NCBI GenBank assembly: GCA_014529385.2
Contig: CM043944.1
Location: 85,523,884 to 85,587,883, forward strand
From: Adiantum capillus-veneris
Taxonomy: Eukaryota > Streptophyta > Polypodiopsida > Polypodiales > Pteridaceae
DNA length: 64,000 nucleotides
Direction of reading: 5' to 3'
The notes beneath the pieces were generated by a model. The model was not told where the DNA came from. It searched no databases and saw only the letters and a program-made list of their open reading frames with translations. Positions 1-11,129 of the stretch are shown here, piece after piece (positions within the stretch are counted from its first letter, which is position 1; each line of letters begins with the position of its first letter). The position numbers were made by a program, and so were the translations under genes.

Positions 1-1003
1 AGTAAGCAAGCCCACTTTCTTCCAGTAAAGAAGACGATCAAAGCTGATCACATGGCTAGAATATTTCTAGCTCAGATTTTTAAACACCATGGATTGCCAA
101 AGACTATTGTGAGCGACAGAGATCCCCGCATGACTAGTCTATTTTGGCAGACATTGTTCGAAAACTTGGGAACTAAGCTTGATTTTTCATCAGCTTATCA
201 TCCTCAAACAGATGGTCAAAGCGAAATCACTAATGCCAACTGTTTTAGATCTCCTCAAGTGCTATGTTTCGGAACGACAATCCAAATGGGAACAGTACTT
301 ACCAATAGTTGAGTTTGCGTATAATAATACCATACATTCCTCAACTGGTAAAGCCCCTTTCGAAATTATTTATGGGAAGCCACTCTTACTTCCTATTATG
401 GTGACCAAAGAAAACATCTTCGCCGCAGATGAATTTGTGCGCAATATTGATATTACCCATCAACAAGTAAAGCAAGCGATTCTTCGTACTCAAGAGTAAC
501 AGAAGAGAAAAGCAGACAAGCACAGAAGGAATCTCAATCTTGAAAAAGGACAATATGTCCTGCTTCGGTTTGAGAAAGCTAGATTGAAAAAGCGGGTCGG
601 CAAAGGGAAAGTTGTCAAACTTTCCCATAGATTTTACGACCCTTTCAAAATTACAGATAAAATCAATGATGTGACTTTCAGATTGGATTTGCCTTCTAAC
701 TCGCGCATCCACAATGCTTTTCATGTCAGTCTCCTCCGACCATATGTTGGACCTCCTCCAGTGGCGCCCGTACAAGAAGATCCTCAAGAAGTCGAAGAGA
801 CTGAGGAAATCCTTCAACCTGAACAGATAATACACCACTCGGAGAGACAACTCAAGTCGGGGAGTCTACATCGAAAGTATTTAGTCAAGTTCAAGAATTA
901 CACTCCTTTAGATGCAAAGTGGATGACTGAGTCCGATCTTAAGGACTACCCTGACATCTTGCACAGTTATGTTGACGCTCTACAGTTGAGGTCAACTGTT
1001 TAG
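1..1003 (+). pseudogene. Ty3/gypsy chromovirus pol 3' end: integrase core to chromodomain
   Basis: The reading frame is open at the left window edge, so the rest of the element lies outside. The integrase core is read in pieces: the second catalytic Asp region (VSDRDPRMTSLFW), then HPQTDGQSE with the catalytic Glu near 220. A frame change falls at about 230-250, and the protein continues as YNNTIHSSTGKAPFEIIYG in another frame. A stop (TAA, 497-499) breaks the frame again before the C-terminal part, which carries the GKGKVVKLSHRFYDPFKI and HVSLLRPY motifs. The last 60 or so residues form a chromodomain (EEILQPEQIIHH ... YLVKFKNY ... KWMTESDL), which in chromoviruses is thought to guide integration into heterochromatin. 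At least one frameshift and one stop make it non-functional. Assignment to chromoviruses is secure; the lineage is not resolved. Confidence 0.9.
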
Positions 1004-1004
1004 A

Positions 1005-1015
1005 ACCAAGAGGGA
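1005..1015 (+). other. Polypurine tract of the plus-strand chromovirus
   Basis: The purine-rich stretch accaagaggga immediately precedes TGTAAC, the start of the 3' LTR. It lies just after the stop codon of the chromodomain ORF, where the plus-strand primer of LTR retrotransposons is expected. Confidence 0.6.
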
Positions 1016-2433
1016 TGTAACTAAGCCAGACTTTGTAAATAATTAATTTATTTACGAGAACAGAATCATCTAATTAGTTGTGTGTACACCAGAATAGACC
1101 TAGCAGTTCTAAGGCCTAAGGTGAGCCTAAATGTGGGCCACAACACCTCAGAGGGACCTTAGCAGAAATTACCCTGAAGCCCTAGTGATTGGGAAATCGG
1201 GTCTTCAGAAAGGGGTAAGCAATAGCCTCAGATTTTAGACTCAGGAAAAATACGCGCGTCAGTACAAGCACATGAATGAGATGGGGTCCTTAGAACAGTG
1301 ACCCTAAGGCTAATAAAGCCTTAGGGTAAGTTTCGTTAAATTAAATTTAACGGTCCGTGCCCGGGCAGGCGGCCGGACAAGTGTGAACAAGTAAAGGCGG
1401 TGCAGTGCCAGTGCGGCATTGCGTCGGCAGACCTTTGGTGTTCTCATAAAAGAATCATTGATAGCATTTGTTAGTTAGTTGCACATTTTTAATTAATGAG
1501 CTAGAAGTTTTTAAAGTCAAAAGTTGAATGGTTTTTAAGTTTTTAAAGTAAGTGTGCCAAGTGGCACAAACTAACTCTCTCTCACTCTCACTCTCACCCT
1601 CTCTCTCTTCCTAGCGCCCCCTCTCCCTGATGGCTATTTAGGAGCCCCCCCCCCCCCATTTTCAAGGCTGGCAGTGCACCTACCCCCCTAATGTGAGCGT
1701 GCTCTATGCGGTGGAGCCCTCCATTGAAGCTTGAGAGCAGCCCCTTGCGACATGTGTGGTAGCCTTGTGCTCCCATTGTCAAGAACAAGGGATCTCACAG
1801 TCATAGACACCTTCTGGTGAAGTTTCATCGCGAGAAGCTGCCATAGACGCTCTCTTAGCAGAGTGCGGCTGCTGTAATTCTCTGTTTTCAGCCCCTAATC
1901 ACCTCGATTAGGGTTGTTTTCAGAAGACCTCTGTTTCGGCGTAGGGGTGTGCACAGGTAAGAATTTCAGGTTATGTGCAGAAAATTACAGCAAGCATGTG
2001 CGTGTGCATTTTGCTTGTTTCGCTTTTGTGTTCGATGCATGAATGAATGAGCATGAAGGCAACACATAACGGAAGTTGGACTCTCCTCTGTGAGAGCTTC
2101 CGATGAGCTGTTTTGGAAGATAGACTCTCTTTTCGAGAGCTTCCAACCAGTCTCGCAGAAGAGGGGAAATCCCCTAAGCAGAAAGAAAGTGGAAACACTT
2201 TCTCAGTCAGTAGTCAGAACAGAACGGAAGAAAGAATAGAGGACGGGCGTATGCCCCGTTCCTGTGCTTGTAAAGATTCTCCCTTAGTAATAAAGATATT
2301 CTCTTTATGGGGGGGGACCAGCCCATCTTCTGGTCCCCAATGGAGTGTAAAGTTTTCTCTCTCCCTCTAATTCTCTTGAGTATTTGAAGTGCAATTAAAC
2401 GTCAGTTTATGCTTCCGTATTTTTTTTGTGACA
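1016..2433 (+). repeat. 3' LTR of the plus-strand chromovirus
   Basis: The LTR runs from TGTAAC (after the polypurine tract) to TGTGACA, about 1.42 kb. The right end is set by the point where the integrase codons of the neighbouring minus-strand element resume (CATCCGCAAAC on the minus strand from 2444). It contains AATAAA-type polyadenylation signals (around 1312 and 2288), a CT-rich stretch at 1572-1612, a C-run at 1647-1658 and a G-run near 2310. The 5' LTR lies outside the window, so pairwise identity and the full target site duplication cannot be checked. Confidence 0.7.
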
Positions 2434-3365
2434 GTTTGCGGATGAAACGAAGAAGAGAACTTTAGCGTAGTGCCCATGTTCTCAAACAATGCCTTCCAGA
2501 AAAGACTCGTCATACGTGGATCCCTGTCACTGACAGTTGACTGAGGCATTCCGTGATATTTAAAGATATTGCTCATAAATATCTTGACCATGTGTTCTGG
2601 CTTTATCTTCTTCCTCACAAGAATGAAATGGGCCTGCTTACTGAACCTACAAATGATAGTCCAAATCCCATCATTGCCTGTTTGCGTCCTTGGAAGATCA
2701 AAGATAAAGTCCATTGCTATGCTTTCCCATGGCCTATCTGGGATTGGCAATGGCTGCAACAATCCCAGTTGCTTTTGTCTGTCAAATTTGACTTTTTGGC
2801 ATACTAAGCATGATCTTACAAATGTGTCAACATCTTGACGCAAAGCTGGCCAATAGAAGAATGCCTCAACCCCTTTTACTGTCGCATCAATTCCACGATG
2901 CCCAGCATAAGGTGGAGCATGACTTTCCATCAAAATCTTTGGCCGTAACTGTTTAGTAACGCATAACTTTCCATGCATCATGAGAAAGTCATTCTTAAGC
3001 ATATGGTGCTCATGATGTTTCCCATCAACAAGCTCGTCATAGATCCTTGCAAAATCTGAATCTTCAGCATATTGTGTCTTCATTTCGTCTAGTTCACAAT
3101 GGTACGGAATTGACACTGCTGAAATTTGGGGCTTTCGTGACAACGCATCAGCCACCACGTTCTTTTTCCCTTGCACATGCATAATCTGAAAATGGAACAT
3201 TGACAAGATGTTTGCCCATTGCATGTGCTTCTCAGACAACTTCGTCTGTGTGAGAAAATATCGCAAGGTTTGATGATCCGTTTGAACAACAAAATCAGCC
3301 CCTAGCAGATAGTGTTTCCAACTAGTGAGAGCATGAATTACTGCCAGCAATTCTTTCTCATAGAC
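2434..3365 (-). pseudogene. Chromovirus pol: RNase H C-terminus and integrase N-terminal half
   Basis: The frame opens after an in-frame stop (TAA, 3366-3368) that splits RNase H. It begins with VYEKELLAVIHALTSWKHYL and the DHQTLRYFL motif, then runs through VADALSRKP into integrase. Integrase shows the zinc-binding HHCC region (GHRGID ... CLVCQKVK), the first catalytic Asp (MDFIFDLP) and the second (SDRDPRM). It is cut at HPQT before the catalytic Glu. The residues after HPQT are translated from the inserted LTR of the plus-strand element and are not part of the protein. Confidence 0.85.
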
Positions 3366-5477
3366 TTACAAGTTTCTTTCAGTCTTCAAAAGAATTCTGC
3401 TCTCATATGCGACTACTCGGCCATTCTGCATTAGAACTGCACCAAGACTATGGCCACACGCATCACACTGAACCACAAAAGGTTTTGAAAGATCTCGCAA
3501 AATGATTACCAGATCTGAAGTCGGCTTCTCTTTCAAGTGTTTGAACGCTAAAATTTCCTTAGCTGTCCACTTGAAAGTAACTCCTTTTCCTTGTAGTGCA
3601 TGGAGTGGAGAAGCAATCTCAGCAAAATTTCGGATGAACCTCCTGTAGTGGGAACATAAGCCTAGAAAGCTTCTAATGTCATGTACGGACTTCAAGTTTG
3701 GCCATGACCTAATTGCTTCCACTTTAGCGGGATCCATGCGTACCCCATCCTTTGTAACAATGTGCCCAAGGAAGTGAATTTCTTGCAAAAAGAATTCACT
3801 CTTCTTCGCATTAATGAGTAGCATGTTCTTGCGTAACTCATTGAAAACTGCAGTCAAGTGATCCCTATGCTCCTCTTCAGACTTCGAATAGACAATCATG
3901 TCATCAAAGAAGGTACCCACGAAGTTTCTATGTGCTCTAAAAATTCTGTCCATCATTCTATTAAACGTGGCAGGAGCATTTGTGAGACCAAATGGCATGA
4001 CAAGAAACTCATAGAGACCAAATGTTGTCTTGAACACAGACTTATGGACATCTTCTGGCCTAATGCATATCTGATGGTACCCACTCTTTAGGTCTATTCT
4101 TGTAAACAATGACGCTCCCTCAAGCCGATCAAGAATGTCATCTATCCTCGGTATGGGGAACCTGTTCTTGATGGTATTCTTATTCAAGGCGCGATAGTCA
4201 ATGCACATGCGCCATGAACCATCCTTCTTCTGCACTAAGAGTACAGGCGAACAAAAAGGGGATGAATTGGGCTGAATCAGCCCCTTCTCTAAAAGCTCGT
4301 TGACCTGACTCATAATATCTTTCTGCTGGGCTGCACTAACCCTGTATGGTGGTCTATTCGGTGGACTAGAACCTGGCACAAGATCTATAGTATGATCCTC
4401 AAGTCTCTCAGGAGGTAACTCCCCTGGCAAAGAGTCCGAAAAACAATCACTGAAACCACTCAAAAAAGTTGACCTGTCTTTATCTAAGGTAGACAAATTA
4501 GATACAACTTGAGGTACTTCTTTTGCAAAGATCAAGTACGCAGAAAGATGATTCTTTATTACAGATGAAATAGCAGAAGCAGAAACAACTGGAACAGACT
4601 CGCCTTTAAGCTTTACATCAAGGGCATGAGTCTTTCCTCTATGTACAAGGGTAATCTTTTTGTTGTAAGTATCCACAATAGCATGCAACCTGTAACACCA
4701 TGGGATACCCAGTAACACATCACAGCCCTCAAGTGGCATAATATGAAATTCTTCCGCATCCACATAGCTCTGAATGTGCAGACGAAGCTTCCCCAAAATG
4801 GGAGTAACGGGCTCTGAATGACCTAGGCATGCCAAACCTGCTTCCCCTGTAATACCCATCTCCTCTGCACGAATGCCCAACTTTGATGCCAATTCTTGTG
4901 ATATGAAATTTGCACGGGCTCCTGGATCAAAGAAAACCAGCACTGTCTGGTCTCTAACTTTGCCCCAAGCTCTGCACAACTCCGTGGCATCTGTGTTTGG
5001 CTGGTCTCCAACCAAATCTGGAACAAGTCCTGCACTTGGCTTTGGCTTCTTCCCTTTATGGTCTAACTTGTCATCCTTATCCTGTGACTTCTTCTGTGGG
5101 CATTCATTTGCAAAATGTCCTTCCCGTTCACAAATGTAGCATTTCTTGGCCTTCCCAAGAGCTTTTCGTTCTTCAAAAGTTTTGCCAGAAAAATGCCTCT
5201 TTTGTCCTTGTCCTCGTCCCGAAGAAGACTTAGACTGCTTCTTGGACGTATCACCTTCTTCAGTGGAGGGCTTCTTTGTGGGAGGCTCAGAAGGCTTTGT
5301 TGCAACATTGCCCTTGGTTGAAAACTGTTTGCCCTGGGACCCTTTCTTGTGGCTATTAAATCCATCGGAATCTCCCTTCGACAGATTGCTAGCCACTCTT
5401 GCATTCTCTATCAACTGAAACATATTCATGACAGTAGTCTTTGTGCAATAGTCCCTGATTTTCTTGGGAATCCGCAA
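3366..5477 (-). pseudogene. Chromovirus gag C-terminus, protease, reverse transcriptase, RNase H N-terminus
   Basis: In order: a basic, Ser/Lys-rich gag tail; one CCHC zinc knuckle (CYICEREGHFANEC); a retropepsin with an altered active site DPGA (FFDPGARANFIS) and the LLGIPW flap-distal motif; RT with VLLVQKKDGSWR, ALNKNTIKNRFPIP, the LFTRIDLKSGYHQI Asp and the FFDDMIVYS catalytic pair; and RNase H with VQCDACGHSLGAVL. The frame is offset from the upstream gag ORF by a single-base shift near 5470 and ends at a stop inside RNase H. All catalytic RT residues are present, so the decay is recent or modest. Confidence 0.9.
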
Positions 5478-6658
5478 CAGTACTTCTCAATTTGTTCTGA
5501 CAATGGCACAAACCTGTAAGAGGTGACTGGCAACAGTGCGGCCCAAAACTGTTTATTGTACTCTTCCAAATTCGCACACTGTTTAGCATTCAACTCGTGC
5601 CATTCTGTCATCACATCCACTTCAAAAGTGTTTGTCAACCATGCAGGCGCAAAAAGCTGTTTAAATTGGGCCCACGTTGTTGGGGCTTGACCCTGGTTCA
5701 ACAATGCGGTCCACCATTGAAGCGCATTCCCTTTCAAGAAAGTGGCAGCCTTGTGTATCTTTGAAGATTCCGTGAAGTTTCCTCCAGCATAAGCTGCATC
5801 GAACTGTTGTATGAAGGTCAAAGCCTTCAATTGATCCTCAGTTCCTCTCAAAGTTTCAAACTTCACTCCCTGCCCACCTTCCTTGTAATCCTTACGCTGA
5901 CTCAAAGGAGCCACGTTATCATAAACAGGTGCCTGTAACAGTGGTGCTCCATGATTGTTCATTCCAGCACTCGCATCAACTGTTTTACCTGTGGTATCTG
6001 CATTTTGTACGTATGGCTGCGAAAAACCAGCCATACCAAATTGTGTTCCAGGCACTCGAAACTGGCCGTAGGCACCCTGAAAACCTGGTTGGACACCCAT
6101 GTTCGCGTACATAGGGTTACCCATGCCTGTTTGCATTGTCCCGAACACATTCCCTGGCATATAACCTGTGAAAGGTCCAGCCATAGCTTGAAACACTGAA
6201 CCACCTCCAAAATAACGAGGATAAGTATTAGGTAATGGAAGGGTCTGACGCATAGCGTGTTCATTACTCCCTTGACCATTCACAAACGGTTCCTGTCCAA
6301 CTAAAGCAAGCTGCTTTGGATCATTGGACACCGCTAGTTGCTCAACCACATGGGCTTTCCCTCGAGCATCATGAGTCCTCTGCGCAATGGAAATCTCCTT
6401 TTCTTGCAACGGCTCAGTCATGCCCTGTGTAGGAGGCTGAAAACCCTGTGTCGGAGCCTGTAAGAACTCCTGCATCCTTGGATTGTTAGCCAACTGCTGA
6501 AACATGTCCATGCAGCAACGCAGTTGAGTTCTAAACAACCTGTCCTCTTCTTGAAGAGTTGAAGGAACTTTCTCCGTGCCATGTGAGGAAGATCCCTCTT
6601 CAAGTACTTGGTCTCTCTTCTCTGCCATAACGACAAGCTCTGTGTTGCTTTCACCCAC
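5426..6658 (-). pseudogene. Chromovirus gag (capsid region)
   Basis: A 410-codon ORF starts at an ATG (MGESNTELVV). It has a Gln/Pro/Gly-rich N-terminal half and a retrotransposon gag core: FIQQFDAAYAGGNFTESSKIHKAATFLKGN, then LQWWTALL and WAQFKQLF. This layout is usual for plant chromovirus gag. The ORF runs out of frame at about 5470, just before the zinc-knuckle region, which continues in the next ORF. A single-base indel probably explains the break, because plant chromoviruses usually carry gag and pol in one frame. Confidence 0.85.
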
Positions 6659-6724
6659 AACAATCCACGCTGCACTTTTTGAAGAAAAAGTGACTATCCC
6701 GTCGATGGAACCATATAACCGGCC

Positions 6725-8000
6725 TGTACAACGTAGAGGGCGGTACTATTTCAATTACTTGTTAACTTTACACAGAGCACTGAGAAGGGAAGAGAACACA
6801 GTTGCGTCCAGCGACTAGAATGTCACTGCGCCACACGAGACCGACACCCTGTAGGCCCCAAAGACTGGCACCCCTTTCGGTATTTCTTTATTCAAATTAA
6901 GGTAAACGATCCGACCACTTAGCACAAGCTTTCACAAAGCTGTCCAAACCTGGCGAGGGCTGAAAACGCAGGTTTTCGACCTGATTTTGGCAACATAACG
7001 GTGCAAAAACCCCTGTAGGTCAAAAGCACCTGTCTACGACGGATTCCCTCGCTATCTGGAAGCTTTCTGGTGAGCTGTCACAGAAATTCAACGGGCTGTA
7101 ATTCCCTGTTTTTCACTGCCGGGTGCCCAAAAGCCTGTACACGCATCCCAAGGCTCTCACGAGGCTCCCCCGGGGTTCCCTTGCAGTTTAGGTGCGAAAC
7201 CCTAAACCTGCAGAAAAACACAGCAGGCTGTAATTCGCTGTTTCGGATCGTTTTTAGCGGAGCGAACACGCCTATGCGTGTCCCAAGGGCTCCCGCACGC
7301 AATGGGACAGTTCCCCTGTGAATTGGACGAGTTTTCACGCGAGAAAACTCTCCGAACTCGCAATCTTTCGCGATGGAACTGTGCGTACTTGTGGGGGATT
7401 AGCAATTAGCTAATCCGGTTCCTGTTCAGAAGGCTCTTGCCTTGGCAAACGCGCATAAACCCCAAGAATTGTACATGTTCATCTGAGTAGCCCATCTAGT
7501 GGGGCATTACCATATGTGCCAAAGGGGAGAGAGAGATGCACGAGAGCAAATCATCGCGCTACATGAGACAGAGGAGAAGGCAAGCTTTCCATTAAAGCTG
7601 TAGACCTGCACCCACTACTCACACACACACTATAGCTCCTTATGATCAAAAATCAGCCTCCTCTCGCCCCCTCTTTAGCTGGAAGTAGCAAACTCCTCAG
7701 AAGCCGCCATGTGTCCAGTTTGCCTCTTTTGAATTAATTTTCTAGTTCCCACTGACTTATAACGTTATAAGTGACTTTCCGAGCGGCCCAGACTTCATTT
7801 GGCGCATGCAGGCTTCCATACTCATCAGAATTCAGTGCTAACTGGCCCAACCAGTCCCAGACTGACCGACCCAAACTCCCGCTGTGAGAAACCTATTCGG
7901 CCGCAGCCGTTTCACACTGGCCATGCAATGTCCACTTGCACCTTTTCAAGGGTTCCGGGGAAAACAAGTAAAAATAAAATAAATAAAAATATCTAGTACT
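6725..8000 (-). repeat. Probable 5' LTR of the minus-strand chromovirus
   Basis: No ORF of interest lies here. On the minus strand the region ends with TTGTACA about 70 bases before the gag ATG. It shows the same order of landmarks as the plus-strand LTR end: AATAAAGAAA, a G-rich block and GTGTAAAGTT. The motif GCTGTAATTCxCTGTTT occurs twice here (7089, 7211) and once in the plus-strand LTR (about 1869). No clear tRNA primer binding site was found. The outer edge could be near 7966 (minus TGTTTTCCCC) or up to about 8003. Confidence 0.5.
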
Positions 8001-8003
8001 TAT

Positions 8004-8240
8004 TTACGGAAGGCAATTGGGAAAAATACACCTCCTGGTGACAGCATCGAATTGCTTAATAAAAACCAAAGCTTTGCTCGCATCTCGAGGCCGTAAAAAA
8101 TGTCCAACTTCAAACTCTTGGGCTCCATCTCTAAAGTCCTGCGTCAAATGATCGTATATAGGCATCAAATGATTGTATAGTATCTGCCTCATAAGATGGT
8201 TTCCCTCTAAACCAAAAGATGAACCAAATGTTGGAGGCAT
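8004..8240 (-). pseudogene. Gag fragment of another gypsy element
   Basis: About 75 codons encode a stretch ending in KALVFIKQFDAV, which matches the conserved FIQQFDA core of the gag proteins at 5.8 kb and 17.4 kb. The upstream part (NHLMRQILYNHLMP) is not recognised. The similarity ends at about 8050, close to the edge of the neighbouring chromovirus, so this is probably the gag into which that element inserted. Nothing else of this element is recognisable. Confidence 0.55.
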
Positions 8241-10087
8241 CTCATCAAGATATCGATCGATACACTATATCTATATAGGCACGTGAAAGATCATTCAATA
8301 CGCTTTTCAATTGATATCTCAAACACGCACCCTCTCTAGCTACACTCACACCCTCTACCTACATACTCTCTCTCTCTCTATCAAGTAATTAGTTGCATTG
8401 CAAACTCTAAAGTAATTAGAATATTTTACATGTTTTCAAGTTCTTGTATACCCATATGCGTGTCTGATGCGCCCTCGGCGTGTCCTACTTGCGTATGGGG
8501 TGTGTAGAGAGTAGGTAGACACTCCCTGCAAGGTGAGCGCCTCATAACATGGGGACATGTGAGCCGTATAAAAAGTCCTTGACTTGCTATATCTTTTCAT
8601 TGGCTAACCCAGTCGAGCTTGGTGGACGGGGTTGAAAGCCGTACATTAACATTCAAGGACTGAACACTAGAAACACATGCTTAGCACTATTGTAAGCAAA
8701 TTCCAAAATTGGTAGATAATCTTCTCAATCAGACTATTCCTTCCACAATTCGCGCCATGTTCCACGATTGGGAGAGCTAAGATCTCCAAACTTCTGGTCC
8801 AGCTCAAGCACGGCCTTTGCTCCTCCTTCAAGCTTCAAGTATGATTAGGCAATGCCATGTCATCACTTTGTGACATACTCTCACACTATGTTGAGGAATA
8901 CCATCTCTATAATAACTATCGATAGAGAAGTGACCGGTAGTATCCAAAGAGTGTGCCTAAGTAAGAGGTGGAATCCTCTGAGTGAGATCCTTGCGTCTGT
9001 AAACCATAATAACCGGAGGCAGCTCTGATTCTTTCTGTAAACCATAATAATCGGAGGCACCTCTGATTCCATCTCTGTCTCATGCATCTCCTTTTCTTTG
9101 CTTTTCTTCGTCTGGAACTCTCTGCCTCAGATCTCACTCGCTAGAAGTACCTATGCAAGAAGACTCTGTCAGAGCCTCTTGCCTCTCCTTTGCTGCTCTC
9201 TATGCTCATGCATTATCCTGCGAGTGCATGCAGCAGTCATATGGCCTTGTCTCCCATATGAAAAACAATGTCTAGGAGACCAATGAAGAAGACTCTCTGC
9301 CATATATCTCCCATGAACAGTAGGAAGAGATGAACCGAAGCAGAACCGTCGCGAGAGAGGAGTGAAGGATAACTCTGATAGTGGGGGTCCATGGGGGTCC
9401 GATCTCCGTCAAAGAGAGTCGGACCTCACCAAGTAAATCTCCCAAGCTCCTCCCAATCCCTGAAAAATAAGGCCAAAACTTCGAAAGAAGACTTGATAAT
9501 CTGATAGTCACAGCGAGACCCTCGCCCAAGCCAGACACGTCCATGCCCTCTCTCCATCTGTAGAAGTAGCATAAGGCTCTGCTCCAATGCAAAGGGCTCT
9601 ATGCCAGAACCTCATTTGCTTAATCTGAGGTCACAAACAAGCTCTAAAGCAACCTCTCCCCAATCAAATATATCCAAAACTTGATTGAGGCCTAGTGAAA
9701 GACTGCCTAGCGATAGTCTCTAAGCTCTCAGGTGAAAAGCTTGATTCCAACCACTTTGTAGACCAAACATGTGCCCATAGGCACCCACAAACACATAGCC
9801 ACATAAGCTCATCTAGAGGATGCATACACCACCCCATAGGCTCACCTTGGAGATGCATTCCTTGCCTCAAGCCATCCACAAGAGCACTCCTTACCAATCC
9901 CTTGAACTCATCTCCTACTTGCATATGGATCCACGATATGCATGTTGCCCACCATAACTCAATCCCAACGTGTGTAATGTGAGTTGTCCTTGAATAACGT
10001 TATTGCCTCTATTCCATAAAAGTAAACTTGCTAGTCATCCATGTGTGCCTAACATCGAGCTACATAATGTCAGATATCATCAGTCAA
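8241..10087. other. Non-coding stretch, no gene recognised
   Basis: No convincing ORF, RNA gene or transposon domain was seen. The sequence contains a short direct repeat near 9000-9070 and a TATA-like box (minus TTTTTATACGG, near 8575). It lies between the gag fragment and the BCCIP exons, so it may be BCCIP intron 2, possibly with an old LTR inside. Confidence 0.4.
9006..9072. repeat. Short tandem duplication (about 37-bp unit)
   Basis: The unit tctgtaaaccataataa(c/t)c followed by ggaggca(g/c)ctctgatt occurs twice in direct succession with two or three differences. Confidence 0.8.
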
Positions 10088-10240
10088 TTATAGTGTTGAG
10101 ACCAACAGCAACAATGCAAAGTCATCAGAGACCTTACCAACCACATACATAACTTGTAAACAATCAACTACAACTTGTTGCCACACAAAATTAACAATAG
10201 CAAGAACAAAATGCGCACATTTACAAGTCCAGTTAGGCAC

Positions 10241-10765
10241 CTTATATCTTCCCAAGTTGAGAACCGTGATGACACCTATGGGGCTCTCATCCTCTGCTGT
10301 CTTGATGACTGTTCCCACAGTGGGCTGTCCTAAGATGATGTCCACAAAGCCACTAAGATCCCACGTGGCATCATCCAGGTATGTACGAAGCAAAGCTTTC
10401 ACCCCATGAAAATCCTCTTCTTTTGGATCGAAAAACTCAAAATCCACATTCACAATCTCCTGCTTGAGCCATCAAAAAGGGAAGTTTCTCAATATGGGCA
10501 ACTGCATTTGTTACCTGAGCTGGAGAATTCAGCTCATCAAAAAGGGAAGTTTCTCAACATGGGCAACTGCATTTGTTACCTCCTGGAGAACTCAACTCAT
10601 TACAATGTAGAAATGTGCCAAAAGCTCTTTAAGTAATAATTAAGGAGAGAATACTACCTGAGAGTCATCGTCCTCTTCGTCAGAATCATTCGTATCTTGA
10701 ACTCCCAGTGCTTTGTCTGATGGTCCATCGTCAAAGGCTTGCTGATTTTGCTTTCTCTTCTTCAT
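10241..10765 (-). CDS. BCCIP: BCCIP homologue, first two coding exons
   Basis: Exon 1 (10765-10658) starts at an ATG and encodes a Lys/Gln-rich then very acidic segment (DTNDSDEEDDDSQ). It ends at a GT donor after CAG. Exon 2 (10459-10241), after a CAG acceptor, encodes FEFFDPKEEDFHGVK, a following YLDD and WDLSGFVDIIL, TVGTVIK and NLGRYK, then a GT donor. Both junctions are phase 0 and the 198-bp intron is of normal size. These motifs match the N-terminal part of plant BCCIP homologues, proteins linked to BRCA2/p21 interaction and ribosome biogenesis in other eukaryotes. No later exon was found down to 8240, so the rest is either lost or beyond a long intron filled by the nested retrotransposons at 1-8.2 kb. 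No stop is seen within the two exons. Confidence 0.75.
10467..10600. repeat. Tandem duplication in BCCIP intron 1
   Basis: A unit of about 65 bases beginning catcaaaaagggaagtttct and containing gggcaactgcatttgttacc is present twice in a row with few differences. It fills most of the 198-bp intron. Confidence 0.85.
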
Positions 10766-10776
10766 GGAGTTGTAGC

Positions 10777-10780
<4 letters not shown>

Positions 10781-10832
<52 letters not shown>

Positions 10833-10848
10833 AACACACACAAACACA
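10781..10848. repeat. Compound (CT)n(CA)n microsatellite upstream of BCCIP
   Basis: About 18 CT units followed by interrupted CA units, directly upstream of the BCCIP ATG on the minus strand. It would be a GT/GA tract in the 5' UTR or promoter. Confidence 0.9.
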
Positions 10849-11129
10849 AAAGTCTCTCCTCTTCCTTTCTATGCCGTAAAATGTTTTTGAGCCGCCAGGG
10901 CAACAGCATGGCTGCAACAAATTAGTCCATGTTAAAACGAGCATCATCCTCTCTAATTAATGCTAGTATGTGACCCGTGCATTGTTGCGGCCAAGAGGAA
11001 GCAAGGCCCAACTCTTATTGCCTTCTTTGTAAGGTAATAATTTTTTAAAACATTACATATGCATCCTTGAGATCGTCACAATTATATCCATACAAATAAA
11101 ATGATCCTTCTAAGCTCTAATAAGTTTTT

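Larger units (their letters stand above)
2434..8000 (-). mobile_element. Ty3/gypsy chromovirus (minus), interrupted by the plus-strand element
   Basis: Reading leftward on the minus strand: a 5' LTR (about 8000-6725), gag (6658-5426), protease-RT-RNase H (5477-3366) and RNase H-integrase (3350-2434). Integrase stops abruptly at the HPQT codons, exactly where the plus-strand LTR begins, so the missing end should lie left of the window. It is closely related to the plus-strand element: both share SDRDPRMTSLFW in integrase, and their LTR ends are collinear (AATAAAGA, a G-rich block, GTGTAAAGTT, terminal ACA). The right boundary is uncertain by some tens of bases. Confidence 0.75.

Noticed and set aside
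1647-1658. C-runs and G-runs (1647-1658, 39467-39490) as functional quadruplex elements
   Set aside because: Single homopolymer runs without the spaced G-tracts; more likely slippage or sequencing-sensitive sites.
8881-9592. ORFs on the minus strand in 8.9-9.6 kb (e.g. RSLGDLLGEVRLSLTEIG)
   Set aside because: No recognisable domain, ends arbitrary, and the sequence lies in a probable intron or old repeat.
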